NCBI GenBank assembly: GCA_030490835.1
Contig: CM059975.1
Span: 58,581,174-58,645,173 of the forward strand
Length of the DNA: 64,000 nucleotides
Reading direction: 5' to 3'
Source: Annona cherimola
Lineage: Eukaryota > Streptophyta > Magnoliopsida > Magnoliales > Annonaceae
The notes beneath the pieces are model-generated. The model did not search any database. It was not told where the DNA came from and was given only the letters and a program-made list of their open reading frames with translations. Of the stretch, positions 1-10,565 are shown in pieces (position 1 is the first letter of the stretch; the number at the start of each line of letters is the position of its first letter). The position numbers were made by a program, and so were the translations under genes.

Positions 1-243
1 ATTCATTTTCATTTTGACTCTTTTTGTCTTTGTCTTTGTTGTTGTTTTTATTTTTAGGAAAAAGACTTGGAGCTCAATTTCAAAGAGATCAAGGTCGCGC
101 CTATTTCGGGCGGCCATCCCAGCAAACCCTGCCCAGCGACAGTGAGGACAAGGATGCCACTGAGTCTGATTCTTGAGGGAGTTCCGGTCCTTTCATTTTT
201 ACTTTTCATTGTATTTTCTTTATTAGGTCATTCTAGGTTATCA

Positions 244-279
244 TGCATTGAGGACAATGCATCTCTCAAGTTTGGGGAG
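244..279 (+). other. Hairpin with GAGGAC loop plus G tract
   Basis: TGCATT (244-249) and AATGCA (256-261) are perfect 6-bp arms around the loop GAGGAC. A purine/G tract (AAGTTTGGGGA) follows seven bases later. The same arrangement recurs before the 3' LTR of this element and twice in G1. It could be an RNA signal or a second polypurine tract; the role is not known to me. Confidence 0.6.
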
Positions 280-784
280 TGTATAATTCTCAACATAGGT
301 TAGCTTTTCATGTTTTATTTCATGTTTTGTTTATGTCCATTCCAGCTAATGAAAGTTATTTTTGTTTCAATCCATCTTATTGAAAATGTGCGGGGTTGTG
401 ATTAATGTTGACTTGAAATTGAATTCATGAAAGAATGGGCAATTCAAATTAAGAACCAAGTATGAAAGCAAGTTGAAATTGACATGTGAAAGAATTAAAA
501 GGATTTCATAATACATTGTTCTAATTCAATTACATGTATATCTTCCAAACTGAAATGATGAGAACTGAAGTAAATAAATGCTTACCAAGTACTTTAATGG
601 GTTCAGAAATGGTATTATTTCACATAAATCACATAGGCATGTTCAGTACCCCTAACAAAATAAGAAAAATAAAAAAGGGGTGGTTGACCTAAGCTAAGTA
701 ACCGGAACTTGGCATCAACAAATGGCAAGGTTCGCGTAAAAAAATAAAGGAAAATCACAGTAATAATGCTTTAAAATCAAAATT

Positions 785-863
785 CTCCCCAGATACCCTG
801 AAATATGGTGAGGGGAGCAAAAAAAAAAAAGATCTCCAGATATCCTGAAATATGGTGAGGAGA
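785..863 (+). repeat. Two imperfect copies of a 31-33-bp hairpin unit
   Basis: Unit 785-817 has arms CTCCCC and GGGGAG. Unit 833-863 has arms TCTCC and GGAGA. Both enclose the core CCTGAAATATGGTG with one or two changes, and an A-rich spacer separates them. Both arms of the second unit differ from the first in a matching way. A related word (CCTGAAAAATGATGAG) lies in the G1 tail near 17249, so this is a family feature. Confidence 0.55.
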
Positions 864-1245
864 ATTTTTGCAATAAGTTGGGGGGGGATGTGCAGTTGGT
901 AGAAATTGAATCCAGTGACTTATTACTATTTTCTGGAACTAGTTAATTTAGCTTAAACCTTGGTTTACCTGTTTCCATTAATTTTCTAACCAGTTTTCTG
1001 ATCCAATGGAAAATTAACATGTTGAATTATGACCATGCACTAAGCAATTTTGGCAACCACATGTAACTTGGTTTAAGGATGAAAATGCATGCCCTATTTT
1101 GTGTAATTAATGATTGATTTTTCAAGTTTAGATTAATCTTGACCTTGTGGAATAGATACGTGGATTGATCAAAGCATAACAGGAAGCAAACGGAGTTGAT
1201 AGAGTCCACATTCATTCATTCATTTATTCATTATGTTTGCATGTG

Positions 1246-1281
1246 TTGCTCGAGGACTAGCAACATTTAAGTTTGGGGATA
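1246..1281 (+). other. GAGGAC-loop hairpin and polypurine tract of element A
   Basis: Arms TTGCT (1246-1250) and AGCAA (1259-1263) enclose CGAGGACT. The purine tract TAAGTTTGGGGAT then leads straight into the LTR start TGATAAC at 1282. The tract position fits the primer site for plus-strand DNA synthesis in LTR elements. Confidence 0.75.
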
Positions 1282-2751
1282 TGATAACTCGTAAAACTAC
1301 AGTTATCATGGCCCATTTCAGACTATATTTGCGTGTTAGTCTAAGAGATTAGGCTTAGTTTGCATCCATTTAGCTTAATTTTCACTCACTTTGCATTTTA
1401 GGAGCATTATTTAGTTTTTAGGCATTTTTAGTTCATTTACTTAGTTTATTCATCTTTTGCAGGAAGGACGGGCTATATAAAGGCATGCAGGCGAGTCGAA
1501 TGCAAAGCGAAACCAAGTTCAGGACAGTGGGATGGCGCCCAGGCGCCACCTTACCAACAGGTAGACCATTCCAGAAGGGTTGTGAAGTCACATGGAGAGA
1601 TTACTTCCAGGGAGTTGGCGCTTAGGCGCCAGCTAGGGGCTCCCAGGCGCTAGGCATGATCACACATGTGTGTCCAGGAGAAGCTCTAAGTCATGAAACT
1701 CCAGGGAGTTGGCGCCTAGGTGCCATTCTTTCAGTGCGTGTGCTGTGCAATGCCACTCTTTAAATAGATCCTAGGGGTTTGCACGCGAGAGAACGGAAGA
1801 GAGACCCCATGAACGGAATTACACAGAAGAGAAAGACGAAAACGCGATCAAAGCACAGATTGAAGAGAGGATTCAACTCCGTTGGTAGAAGCCGCCGGAA
1901 AACCAGTTTTCTCTTATTGTTTCTATTTTTCTTTCTTTGCTTTCATGGATACTTTCAATATGGATGTAATGGATGTTATGATCATGTCTTTGAACTAAAT
2001 CTCCATTAGATGGATAGTTAGGATGAATTGAACTCTAAACTACATTGTCTTGGTTCTTTGAAATTCAGGAATGAATATTTGACATTATATATGATTGTGT
2101 ATGATTCACCCTTGCATGTGTGGTTTTAATGCTTTTTGCAAGATTAGTTACCTTGTAAGATGATTTAATTACTTGATTTATCCTTGGAAGAGGAAAATCT
2201 CTGCTAGATCCATGTGTAGGGCATAGGTTTCCTCTTTGTAAGGGGGATTGTTTAACGGATAGGAATATACCGTTAAACCCTGTGTAGTCACTAAACAGGT
2301 TATGCACTTATCAATTTCACTTTATTAACGGCATGGGAACATAGCAATTAAATAGGGTGTAATTAGCTTTATATAGTGATGGAAAACATATATAGAGATT
2401 ATTAAACTTGGGCTAGTAAATCCATACACAATCCAATAAAAAAGAACCTATACAATATAGTTTAGATTCAAGGATTCCGAGCTATCCATCGGTCATCCCC
2501 GATTAGTAACCCCGTTTCTAATATCCAGCAGTTCCGTGAACTCTACTCGGATTTCTTATTGCATTTTTTTAGCTTCAGTTTAAATTCACAAATTCAGAAT
2601 TTTCGATCCACCGAAAGCAATTAAACTAATTAATAATTTCATTTAACAATTCCTCATGGGAACGATACTCTACTCACTCTTTATTACTTGACACGGCAAG
2701 TATACTTGCGTAAATAGCGAGCATTTTAATTGACATATACGCAGCTCGTCA
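1282..2751 (+). mobile_element. 3' LTR of element A
   Basis: The 1470-bp LTR begins TGATAACTCG and ends TCGTCA. It is related throughout to LTR B (5707-7214). Both share the opening 120 bases, a run of TGGCGCC palindromes, an A/T-rich TATA-like site (near 1757), a purine-rich segment, and an end with words such as ATACTCTACTCACT and GACATATACGC. It is called a 3' LTR because a polypurine tract lies at its left and no primer binding site lies at its right. The right flank is sequence of another LTR in inverted orientation, so element A inserted into that older copy. Confidence 0.8.
1533..1725 (+). repeat. Three TGGCGCC-YAGG-CGCCA palindromes in LTR A
   Basis: Near-perfect 16-bp palindromes lie at 1533-1548, 1616-1631 and 1710-1725, spaced 83 and 94 bp. 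They are upstream of the presumed TATA region, so they sit in U3. The third contains TTGGCGCC, which fits the general E2F site pattern TTSSCGSS. The E2F link is inference only. Confidence 0.6.
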
Positions 2752-4054
2752 TATGCTTATTTAATCTAATTATTATGTGTTAAAGAAGAATAAACATTAA
2801 TTATTATTGTACCTTCTCTTGAAATCTGCAATGTGTAACCCTAACCTTCTTAATCACATATTCTCATGGGATTAAGTAAATTCGAAGTCATTAACTTTTG
2901 TAGCCATTCATTGAATTCCTCATGGTCATCAGCCTATTCTCATAGTCTAGATTTTCAGCCACAATATCTTGATTGTTGTATATTAAACTTCTACCTTTCA
3001 GTTCCTTCACCTAACATGTGAGAATCATTGTCAAAGTGCGAGCTTAAACACTAAGCAAACATTCAAATAACAAGATATCAAATTAATCCAAAATATTCTT
3101 CATAAATAAATAAAACAAAAATATTTGTTATGTTGTACGCATGCTACATCCTAAATCATAAATTAAGGATTTAGCCTAGCATGTTTATAATAAAATTCAA
3201 ATACAAATCAATATTGTATCTAAGATCCATCACAAACACAACAATTAAATCAAAAGAAAAGACAAAAATGAATATCTTGAAGGCTCCAAATAACTTGTTA
3301 CTCGCTTCTTGCCTCGTGCTCTTCATCTTCTCTCACCCCTGGACCTCAACCCTAGGTCTCAGGACGTTCTAAGATACCATAGGAAGTGTAGAAGTGATGT
3401 TTATATAGGATCCTCAAAGAACTTGTGTAAAATAAACTTGAAATGTATAGATTTGTGTACCTAAACACCAACACAACTTAGGTCATGTTAGTCTTTGGTT
3501 CAACACATTTGCTCCACGATTTTGAGGTTTCGACACCCAATTCACCCTAATCCATGTTGAAACTTCCATGACACGTTCTAGGCTATTTTTATAACTGTTT
3601 TTCCTCCTTTTCATTCTTCAAAGTCATCGAATTGAGTGGGTCTTGGTCATCATGCTTCAACTCTTCAATAATTGAATGAGTTTTGCTTCAATTTTGCCTG
3701 ATTTCACACGTACTGATCAATCATGAGTATTTGTGCTAAATGAAGGTAAATCCATCAAATTTTAACTCAAACCATCTCATTTAATCATATTCTCAATCAT
3801 GTAAATTTCTAGAAAACGAATGGGTAGGGAACCACACAACTTGATTAATATGTGCAAGAGAGCATGCATTTGTTCATTTTTTTGCCTCAATCATTCTCTT
3901 CTTTCTCCTTCATTTTCTCATGTAAAATACTTCCAAAACCTTTTACAATAGCTTTAGATGACCCTTTTTAGATCAAGAAGCATGAATTGCATAGATTCAA
4001 GCTATTGTTTGAAGATATTTTAAAGAAATTTAGGAAAAGAAAACTTGAGGAGAG
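2752..4054 (-). mobile_element. Old inverted LTR remnant related to the G1 LTR
   Basis: Read on the minus strand, 3190 to 2752 matches the plus-strand G1 5' LTR across 5600-5706 and 7215-7530. Shared stretches include AGGATGTAGC.TGCGTACAA, ATTAGGTGATGGAAC-like and AATCCCATGAGAATA. A TATA-like site read leftward (CTATATAAAC near 3410) is placed as in an LTR. The part from about 3200 to 4054 does not align by eye to G1 and may be a diverged U3. Small reading frames here, such as the one at 3181-3372 with a hydrophobic stretch, lie inside this LTR and are not supported as genes. Confidence 0.55.
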
Positions 4055-4359
4055 TGATAAGTAGAAATTAATAACATATTTTGTGGACATTTTATACCAA
4101 TTTGGTAGGTAATTAATTGAGTTTAATATGAACTTTGCTCTAAAATGTGGTTTTGCAACATTTGGGTATTAAATATTAATTTCACGTTATTTAAACAATT
4201 TTTGTGATCTTTTGGCTTGAAGTTAAATTTTATTTGTTGTCATAAAATTAAATGAGTTTGAATAATTTTTATTGGAAATCCATTTATTAATTTGAGCAAT
4301 TAATGACTTAAAATATTTTTTATGCAGGAAAAATAAGTTTCAGCAAGTGGGCCCCACAT

Positions 4360-5110
4360 AAATCTAACCGTTCAATCTGAAACCAAAACCGTCCAGATGC
4401 AAACCATGAGAGATCATCGTCGTCCCTTCATCAGGCTGATCTCCACCGTCCAAAAATAGCCACTAGCTATTTATACATGTGCCATCCAAATAATCCAAGA
4501 TGAGCAAACATTCATCTTTAATTCAGAATCCAACCGTCCATTTTTCCACCAGAATTTTCAGCCTTTCATCAAGCTGTCCATATGGACGATTCGAACCATC
4601 CAAGCAGTGGGCCACTGCAACTGTCCATATTTCCTACCATCTAGAATTTGTATCATGCCAATCCAACCGTTCAGATTTTCCAAGCTGTTCAAAAATCATG
4701 CAGCATGACGGTCCACCAATTAGCAAATTCAAGAAGTGGACCCCACCAGGCCATTCATTAAATCAAAACCGCATCCAATCCAGTACCGTTCAATGTCAAA
4801 CCCAGCTGTTCAATAATTAGAACTGTCCAAAAATGCAGCAGTCCATCCAGCCGTCCATTCAAATCCAGAAAATCAGATCACGTTCAGCATGATCCCAACC
4901 ATCCAAGCTGTCCGTCCAGATCAGCCATTGGTCCAAGCTTCCAGAATTAATTCCAAGTGTTCAAGCTGGAAAATTCCAGCAAATCAACCAATTGGCAACG
5001 GTCTATATTAAAATCCAGACCGTCCATTTATTTCAGCAAATCACCATCCAAAAAAAATTCCAACCGTCCAGATTTATCAGCAACCGTCCATTCTAAATGT
5101 ACAATCTGAA
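4360..5110 (+). repeat. Cluster of ACCGTCCA-type words in the G1 U3
   Basis: The word ACCGTCCA or a one-base variant (ACCGTTCA, ACCATCCA, ACTGTCCA, GCCGTCCA) occurs about 15-20 times in 750 bp, often as CCAACCGTCCA. Examples are near 4388, 4446, 4533, 4665, 4848, 5060 and 5080. The spacing is irregular, so this is not a simple tandem repeat. Confidence 0.6.
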
Positions 5111-5235
5111 AATTCCAGCTGCGTCTAGCAGAAATATCACCAACGTCCAACAGCTTACACACATCAGCCATCTCCAATGCAAATTCAAATTGCGTTAAAA
5201 AGATGGGGCCCACCTAATGCGCAGCCGTACATAGC

Positions 5236-5242
5236 TATAAAA
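5236..5242 (+). promoter_or_regulatory. TATA box of the G1 LTR
   Basis: TATAAAA lies in the LTR after the AT-rich U3 and about 90 bp upstream of the GA-rich segment. The position fits the start of R. No transcript start can be seen from sequence alone. Confidence 0.5.
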
Positions 5243-5345
5243 CAGAGGGACGAGCAGCAAGTTTAAGGGGAGAATCTGAAGAAATTCCAACGGACAAAAT
5301 TCAAGAGGGCAGAATTTTAAGATATATATAGAGAGAGAGAGAGAG

Positions 5346-5479
5346 CAAGGAGGAGAGCACAGGCAAAAGGCAGACTAGCGAGTTGCATGGAGCGACCGAC
5401 ACACCATCGAGACAAGGAGGAGAGCACAGGCAAAAGGCAGACTAGCGAGTTGCATGGAGCGACCGACACACCATCGAGA
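5346..5479 (+). repeat. Perfect 67-bp tandem duplication
   Basis: Bases 5346-5412 and 5413-5479 are identical. The unit starts CAAGGAGGAGAGCACAGG and ends CACACCATCGAGA. It lies just downstream of the TATA box and so in the likely transcribed leader. Identity of the copies inside an old LTR suggests a recent duplication. Confidence 0.9.
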
Positions 5480-5706
5480 CTTCAAACCAATAAACTTTTC
5501 TATTTTTTCCCTTTTTAATTTTAATTGTCTTGTTTAAGATGGATTTTGATTCTAATTTTATTTTGGACTTAAACATGCTTAGCTAAGCTCTAAATCTAGG
5601 GTTTAGGATGTAGCCTGCGTACAATGTAGCGTGGTGTAAGTTTTTAATTAATTTATGATGAATATTATTGTTAATTTAATATCTTGTGATTTTTAGTGCT
5701 TTCTTT

Positions 5707-7214
5707 TGATAACTCATAAAATACGAGTTATCATGGCATATTTTAGACTATTTTTGCGTGTTAGTCCAAGAAATTAGGTTTAGTTTGCATCCATTTAGCT
5801 AAATTTTCACTCGCTTTGCATTTTAGGAGCATTATGTAGTTTTTATGCATTTTTAGTATAAATTAGGCATTTTTAGTTCATTTATTTAGTTTCATTCATT
5901 TTTACAGGAAGGACAGAGAATTACAAGCACGCGAGCGAGTCGAATGCAAAATAGGGCCAAGTGAAGAAGCATGGGGTTGGCGCCCAGGCGCAATTCTACA
6001 TGCCTTTGCCGGAATTTCCAACACTTCACACAACACATTGCATCCAGAGAGTTGGCGCCTAGGCGCCACTTCGTTAACATACAGACACGACCAAAAGAGT
6101 TTTTAAGTCAAAAGCTTCTAGAGAGTTGGTGCCTATGCGCCATTACGCATCCGTACGTGCGGGTTTCTGCTCGTACGCTGTGCAAGCTACTAATATAAAT
6201 AGATCTCTTAGGGCAGCGTGTTGGGAGAGGGGAGATTCACAGAGAGAGACCAAAGAGAGGCATGGAGAGAGCCGCTAGAGCAGCCGCACAGAGAAGAAAA
6301 AGGACCCGTTTCCAACGCAAGCGGAAGAGGAGATCCGATCTTGTTGGTGGAAGCTTCTAAGATTCAGTTTTCTCTTTCCTTTCTCTTTCCTTTTTTCTGT
6401 GTTCTTGAAGATGATTGTAGCTTGATTTTAATAGGAATTGAAGTCATGTTAATGGGCTAAACCTTCTTATGATGGGAGATATGTAGGATTTGAACTCATA
6501 GCTTATGATATTTGGTTTTCTTATGCTTGAATTGATAATACTGTTGTGCCGTGACATATGTTGCTTGAGATTACCCTTATATATCAAGCTTAATGCGTTT
6601 ACAAGCTTTGCAATCTTGTGGATTGATCTAATATTCAGATTCATGATTGGAAAAGTGGGATTTGAATAAGATCCATATATAAGGCACAAGTATTCTAACT
6701 CATTTTGTGTTATATGTTAATATGGATAGGAATATACCTATTAATCCTGTGTAATCATGGTTAGGTTATATAGTTATCAACCTTGTTTTACTTATATGCA
6801 TGGGAACATAGCACATAACTAAAACTTGGTTAGGTTTGTATGTGTTCAAAGACATATATGAATATGAATGAACCTAGATTAGTAATCTCTGCACAACTAA
6901 CTTAAATGGAACCAAATGACATAGCTATGATTCAATGACTTCATATTCCCACCTATCTTAATCATCTCAAGGCAATCTCGACAATATCCACCCAACCTTG
7001 GTCATTTACTGTTTTCATAGTTTAGTTTAATTCAGTTCTTTGATACAACTTCTCCTTCACTTTACCAATTCACTTAGACAATTGAGATTTAAGGTACAAA
7101 TCTGTTTAACACAATCCTCGTGGGAATGATACTCTACTCACTTTTTATTACTTGATCGGCACATATACTTGCGTTAAAACGAACATTTTAATAGACATAT
7201 ACGCAACATTATCA
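5707..7214 (+). mobile_element. Solo LTR B, gypsy type, inside the G1 5' LTR
   Basis: This 1508-bp LTR has 6-bp terminal inverted repeats TGATAA...TTATCA and is related to LTR A along its length. It holds three TGGCGCC palindromes, a TATA box (TATAAATAG, 6194-6202) and a purine-rich R region. No primer binding site follows it and no polypurine tract precedes it, so it is a solo LTR. The G1 LTR resumes at 7215, as shown by the match of 5600-5706 plus 7215-7530 to the inverted remnant at 2752-3190. The flanking pentamers (TCTTT and GCTAT) agree at only three of five positions, so the target duplication has decayed. Confidence 0.75.
5978..6142 (+). repeat. Three TGGCGCC palindromes in LTR B
   Basis: The palindromes lie at 5978-5993, 6053-6068 (perfect 16-bp) and 6127-6142, spaced 75 and 74 bp. 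The first two contain TTGGCGCC. The layout matches LTR A, although spacing and exact sequence differ. Confidence 0.6.
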
Positions 7215-7798
7215 GCTATCTACATGAGCTCGTACTTTAGAATGATTCCATATATTAGGTGATGGAACCAAGAGGTGGAAACCTAATATACGATAATCAA
7301 GAATTAAACCTGAAAATCTAAGACATGAGAATAGGCATGATGACCTTGAGGAATTTCATGAATATACCACAGAACTTAATGGATTCTAATTAACTTAATC
7401 CCATGAGAATAGGTGGTTAAGAAAATTATGGTGCGCCTTGTAAGTTTCGAAAGAAGGTGCGAAGATAAATTAGGGTTTGTTCTCCTTTAACAAACAATAT
7501 CTAAATTAAATCATTATACCACTACCCATTGCAAAAGACGCATGTGAAATCCTAGACCCTAGGTACTCACACTCTCGTTTTCTCCACTCGTCCTAATTTG
7601 CAACTTTCTTTTCCCATTTTTTTAATTCTTTTCCATTTTATTTACTATATTCTCTTCTCATTTTTCTATTTGTTATATTCTCTCCATATCCGACACGAAA
7701 GCGTTTAAAAGCAAAGTTTATAGTCCCGAATTCCCTGATGATTGATAATTTATATACTAAAATCTACGACCTGTGCACTTGCGGTAAGATTGCGAATA
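7215..7798 (+). mobile_element. G1 5' LTR, second part (U5)
   Basis: The LTR continues after solo LTR B. It matches the minus strand of 2752-3050. It ends shortly before the primer binding site, at ...GATTGCGAATA, where the usual final CA appears to have become TA. The exact end is therefore uncertain by a few bases. Confidence 0.6.
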
Positions 7799-7805
7799 AG
7801 TATTT

Positions 7806-7823
7806 TGGCGTCGTTGCCGGGGA
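7806..7823 (+). other. Primer binding site of G1 (tRNA-Asp type)
   Basis: TGGCGTCGTTGCCGGGGA differs by one base from the TGGCGCCGTTGCCGGGG word found just inside the 5' LTR of many Athila-type elements, which is complementary to a tRNA 3' end (tRNA-Asp type). It lies seven bases after the LTR end. Confidence 0.8.
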
Positions 7824-7837
7824 ATTCAGCATTACTT

Positions 7838-8020
7838 TAAATTTTGTTTTTAGATACTTTTTTTTTCTTTTCTTCATTTTTTCCTTTCTCTTTTTTTATA
7901 CTTTCTATCTTTTGTCTCTATCTATTTTTATTTTTATTATTTATTATTTATTTTGTTTTATTTTTTTATTTTTTCTTTCTTTTCCATCTCTCCTTCTTAT
8001 TTGTTTTTTATTTTTCTGAA
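7838..8020 (+). other. T/C-rich leader between primer site and gag
   Basis: About 180 bases are almost entirely T and C, with a few AT-rich breaks. Reading frames here encode only Phe/Leu/Ser/Ile-rich strings and are by-products of the base composition. Such a leader could affect translation or packaging of the element RNA, but nothing here shows this. Confidence 0.6.
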
Positions 8021-8039
8021 CTAGCTAGTTAATCTTTGT

Positions 8040-10476
8040 ATGCACCCACATACCCGAAACTTTGCAAAACAACTAGCTGAAAAACTGTTTGTTGTTGACC
8101 CTAAGATTGAACGTTCTTTTAGGAAAAGAATTCGTGAGTACAAGCAGCAGCAATCTTCTCAAGACACTATGGCGGAACGCAACAATCCAAACCCGCCACA
8201 TCAAGAGCAGGAGGAAGGTCAAGCTGAGAACAACGCTCCTCTAATAAGGGTAACTCTTGGGGATCGAAACCACCCGAACCCTCGAGGATTTCGATCATGC
8301 ACAGTGGAACTAGAAATTGATGTAAGAAGCTTTGAACTCAATCCCAGACTTATTCAGATGGTTCAACAGGACCAATTTGCAGGACTACCCTCTGAAAACC
8401 CGACCGTACACATCACTAAGTTCCTGCAGCTGTGCAACACAATCAGGGTATAAAATATCCCACACGAGGTAATCTTCTTCAACTTTTCTCATTTTCTCTT
8501 TATGATAAGGCAAGCGAGTGGTTCTATTCTATGCGACCCGACACTTTCAACACATGGGATGAGCTCTCTACTGCTTTCCTGGAGAAATTCTTTCCACCCA
8601 CTAAAACCAGGAAAATCCGTGACGAAATTAATCGGTTCATCCAAAAAGATGGTGAAACTCTGTACGATGCATGGGAGAGAATGAAAAATCTGCAACGCAA
8701 GTGTCCTCATCATGGCATCTAGCAGGGTGATATTATTGAAAAAAATTTCAATGGACTCGATAGACCTAGCTGAAGCGCCGTCAATTCAGCCGCTGGTGGC
8801 CGATTCACGCGACTCATTGACGAGGAGGCTCTTGAACTCCTCGATGACTTGGCTCTTTATGATTCTCAATACGGCAACGTCCGAGGACCCTCTCGGCGAG
8901 GTAATGTATATGACATCGAATCTATAAATTCTTTTCATGCTAAAATTGATCAACTTCTGCAGCAAAAGAAGCAGGAACCCACAGACCGGAATGCATCTTC
9001 TTCTCGAAAAATTTCATGTGAGATCTGTGGAGCTTCACACTACATGTCTGAGTGTAGTTTTGCCAGCCAAGACACCAGAAGCGAGCAGGCCAATGCATTC
9101 AACAACTAATATGATACTCGCACTTATGGTAACACTTACTCAAATACTTACAACCCTGGAATGAGGAACCACTTTAATTTCTCTTGGGCAAACCAGTTAA
9201 ATACCCAAAACTATGCTCAAAATAATAAGTCACCTGGTTTCCTAAGAAGATCACTGAACCCTCCCTCATACCAAACTTAGCCCGAGCTACCTACACCACC
9301 TCAAGCTCCATCCTCTGATCCCTTGATTGACAAATTACTTGAAGAAATGAGTCAAATGAAAACCCATATTAAACTGCTTGAAAATCAAATTGCCCAACAT
9401 GCCACTACCTCATCCCATAAAGATCAAGGCAAACTCCCTAGCTAACCTAAAGTATACCCTAGGGAACAAGTGCAGGCAGTTACCTTGCGGAGTGGAAAGC
9501 AACTCGACCCACCTCAACCACCTCATATCGACACTGAAAAGGAGGCCGAGCAGGAACAGAAGCAAGAAGATGAGCCACAACCCGAACCAGTGGTGGAGAA
9601 GCCGTACGTCCCACCAACTCCTTACAAGCCTCATCTTCCCTTCCCCCAAAGGCAGCGACAAGCAAAACTTCCAAAGCAGTTCCAGAAATTTATTTCAACA
9701 CATAAGAACTTATCAATCAGCGTGCCATTTCTCGACATGATCTCTCAGATGCCAACTTGTGCAAAATTCCTAATGGAGATGTTGTCCAACAAAAGAAAGC
9801 TCGAAGAATATGGAACCATTGCACTCACTGAGGAGTGCAGCGCCATCTTGCAGAACAAGCTACCTGAAAACCTAAAGGATCCTGTGAGCTTCTCTATTCC
9901 TTGTGCTCTTGGGAATTTCCAGATTAGCAAGGCGCTATGTGATCTCAGAGCTGGCGTAAGTCTGATCCCTCTCTCCATCTGTAAAAAGCTGAACATCAGC
10001 GATCCAAAACCAACTTCTATGTCTCTCCAACTGGTTGATCGATCAATCAAATTTCCAGTTGGCATTCTTGAAGATGTTCCCTTGAAAGTCGGCAAGCTGT
10101 TCATCCCAGTCGACTTTGTAGTCCTCGACATGGAGGAGGATCGCCAAATTTCAATCATTCTTGGATGACCTTTCTTAGCCACTGCTGGAGCCATCATAGA
10201 TATCAAGAATGGTCAACTTTCTCTGACAGTTAGAGATGAGAAAATAGAATTCAACCTCTTCTCATCTATGAAAAACCCCTCTCTCGATAACTCTTGTTTA
10301 TGGGTTGACGTGGTCAATGAGTCAACAAATAAAGGAACTTCAAGCAACCTAACTCAGATGTCCATAAGTAAAAGAGAAGCTGTGGAAGACCTGAATCAAC
10401 AAGTTGTTAAATTGGTGGCAACATCTGAAAGCAGGAGATCAAAACAACAAAAATTTGATGAACAAAAGAGAAAAAC
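8040..10476 (+). pseudogene. G1 gag-protease, Athila-like, decayed
   Basis: Starting at ATG 8040, the first 138 codons are in one frame; the frame changes between 8432 and 8460 and then stays constant to the L1 insertion. The Athila-type gag domain is clear: FELNPRLIQMV and DQFAGLPSENP, then FSFSLYDKASEWFYS, FLEKFFPP and RKCPHHGI. A zinc knuckle (CEICGASHYMSEC) is encoded near 9017. The retropepsin-like protease segment lies at about 9885-10260 (IPCALGNF, LCDLRAGVSLIP, ISIILG). Its DLGA-like active-site motif reads DLRA, so a key glycine is changed. In-frame stops fall at 8720, 8774, 9107, 9278, 9440 and 10166, several of them explicable by C-to-T change. After protease the frame runs on with no similarity to reverse transcriptase until L1 interrupts it. 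It cannot make the full protein. Confidence 0.85.
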
Positions 10477-10539
10477 TGTGGCGCCCCCGACCTGAGGCCT
10501 CCACAAGCCTTACTCCAAGACCGTTTTCGATTGGTAAAT

Positions 10540-10565
10540 GTGATCAGGATTGTTGCCCTGATCAC
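10540..10565 (+). other. Conserved hairpin near the L-family left end
   Basis: GTGATCAGG (10540-10548) and CCTGATCAC (10557-10565) are perfect 9-bp arms around ATTGTTGC. The same site is present, slightly altered, in L2 (near 19518-19545), L3 (minus strand, near 28832-28860) and L5 (near 41377-41402). It lies about 65 bp inside the LTR in each copy. Confidence 0.7.

Larger units (their letters stand above)
1..1281 (+). mobile_element. 3' internal tail of an Athila-like gypsy element (element A)
   Basis: This is the non-coding stretch between the end of pol (outside the window) and the 3' LTR of a Ty3/gypsy element. It shows the layout of the G1 element tail at 15956-17917: a T-rich start, a GAGGAC-loop hairpin followed by a G tract near 244-279, about 1 kb of AT-rich non-coding sequence, a second GAGGAC-loop hairpin, then a polypurine tract directly before an LTR beginning TGATAA. 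No reading frame here resembles a known protein. Assignment to the Athila lineage is inferred from this layout and from the similarity to G1, whose gag is Athila-like. The rest of the element lies to the left of the window. Confidence 0.75.
4055..5706 (+). mobile_element. G1 5' LTR, first part (U3 and R)
   Basis: It begins TGATAAGTAG. The opening 151 bases recur at 17918-18068. Bases 4360-5110 are crowded with variants of the word ACCGTCCA. A TATA box, a GA microsatellite (about 5329-5345) and a 67-bp tandem duplication follow. The LTR continues after solo LTR B at 7215. Without B, the LTR would be about 2.24 kb. Confidence 0.75.

Noticed and set aside
3181..3372. Short frame with a hydrophobic stretch, like a secreted peptide
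   Set aside because: It lies in an inverted LTR remnant, has no family resemblance, and the hydrophobic part is short.
1282..7214. LTR A and LTR B as the two ends of one 5.9-kb element
   Set aside because: No primer binding site follows LTR A and no polypurine tract precedes LTR B. The sequence between them belongs to the inverted LTR remnant and to G1.
7738..8032. Very hydrophobic Phe-rich reading frames, possible membrane protein
   Set aside because: They are translations of a T/C-rich leader just after the G1 primer site.
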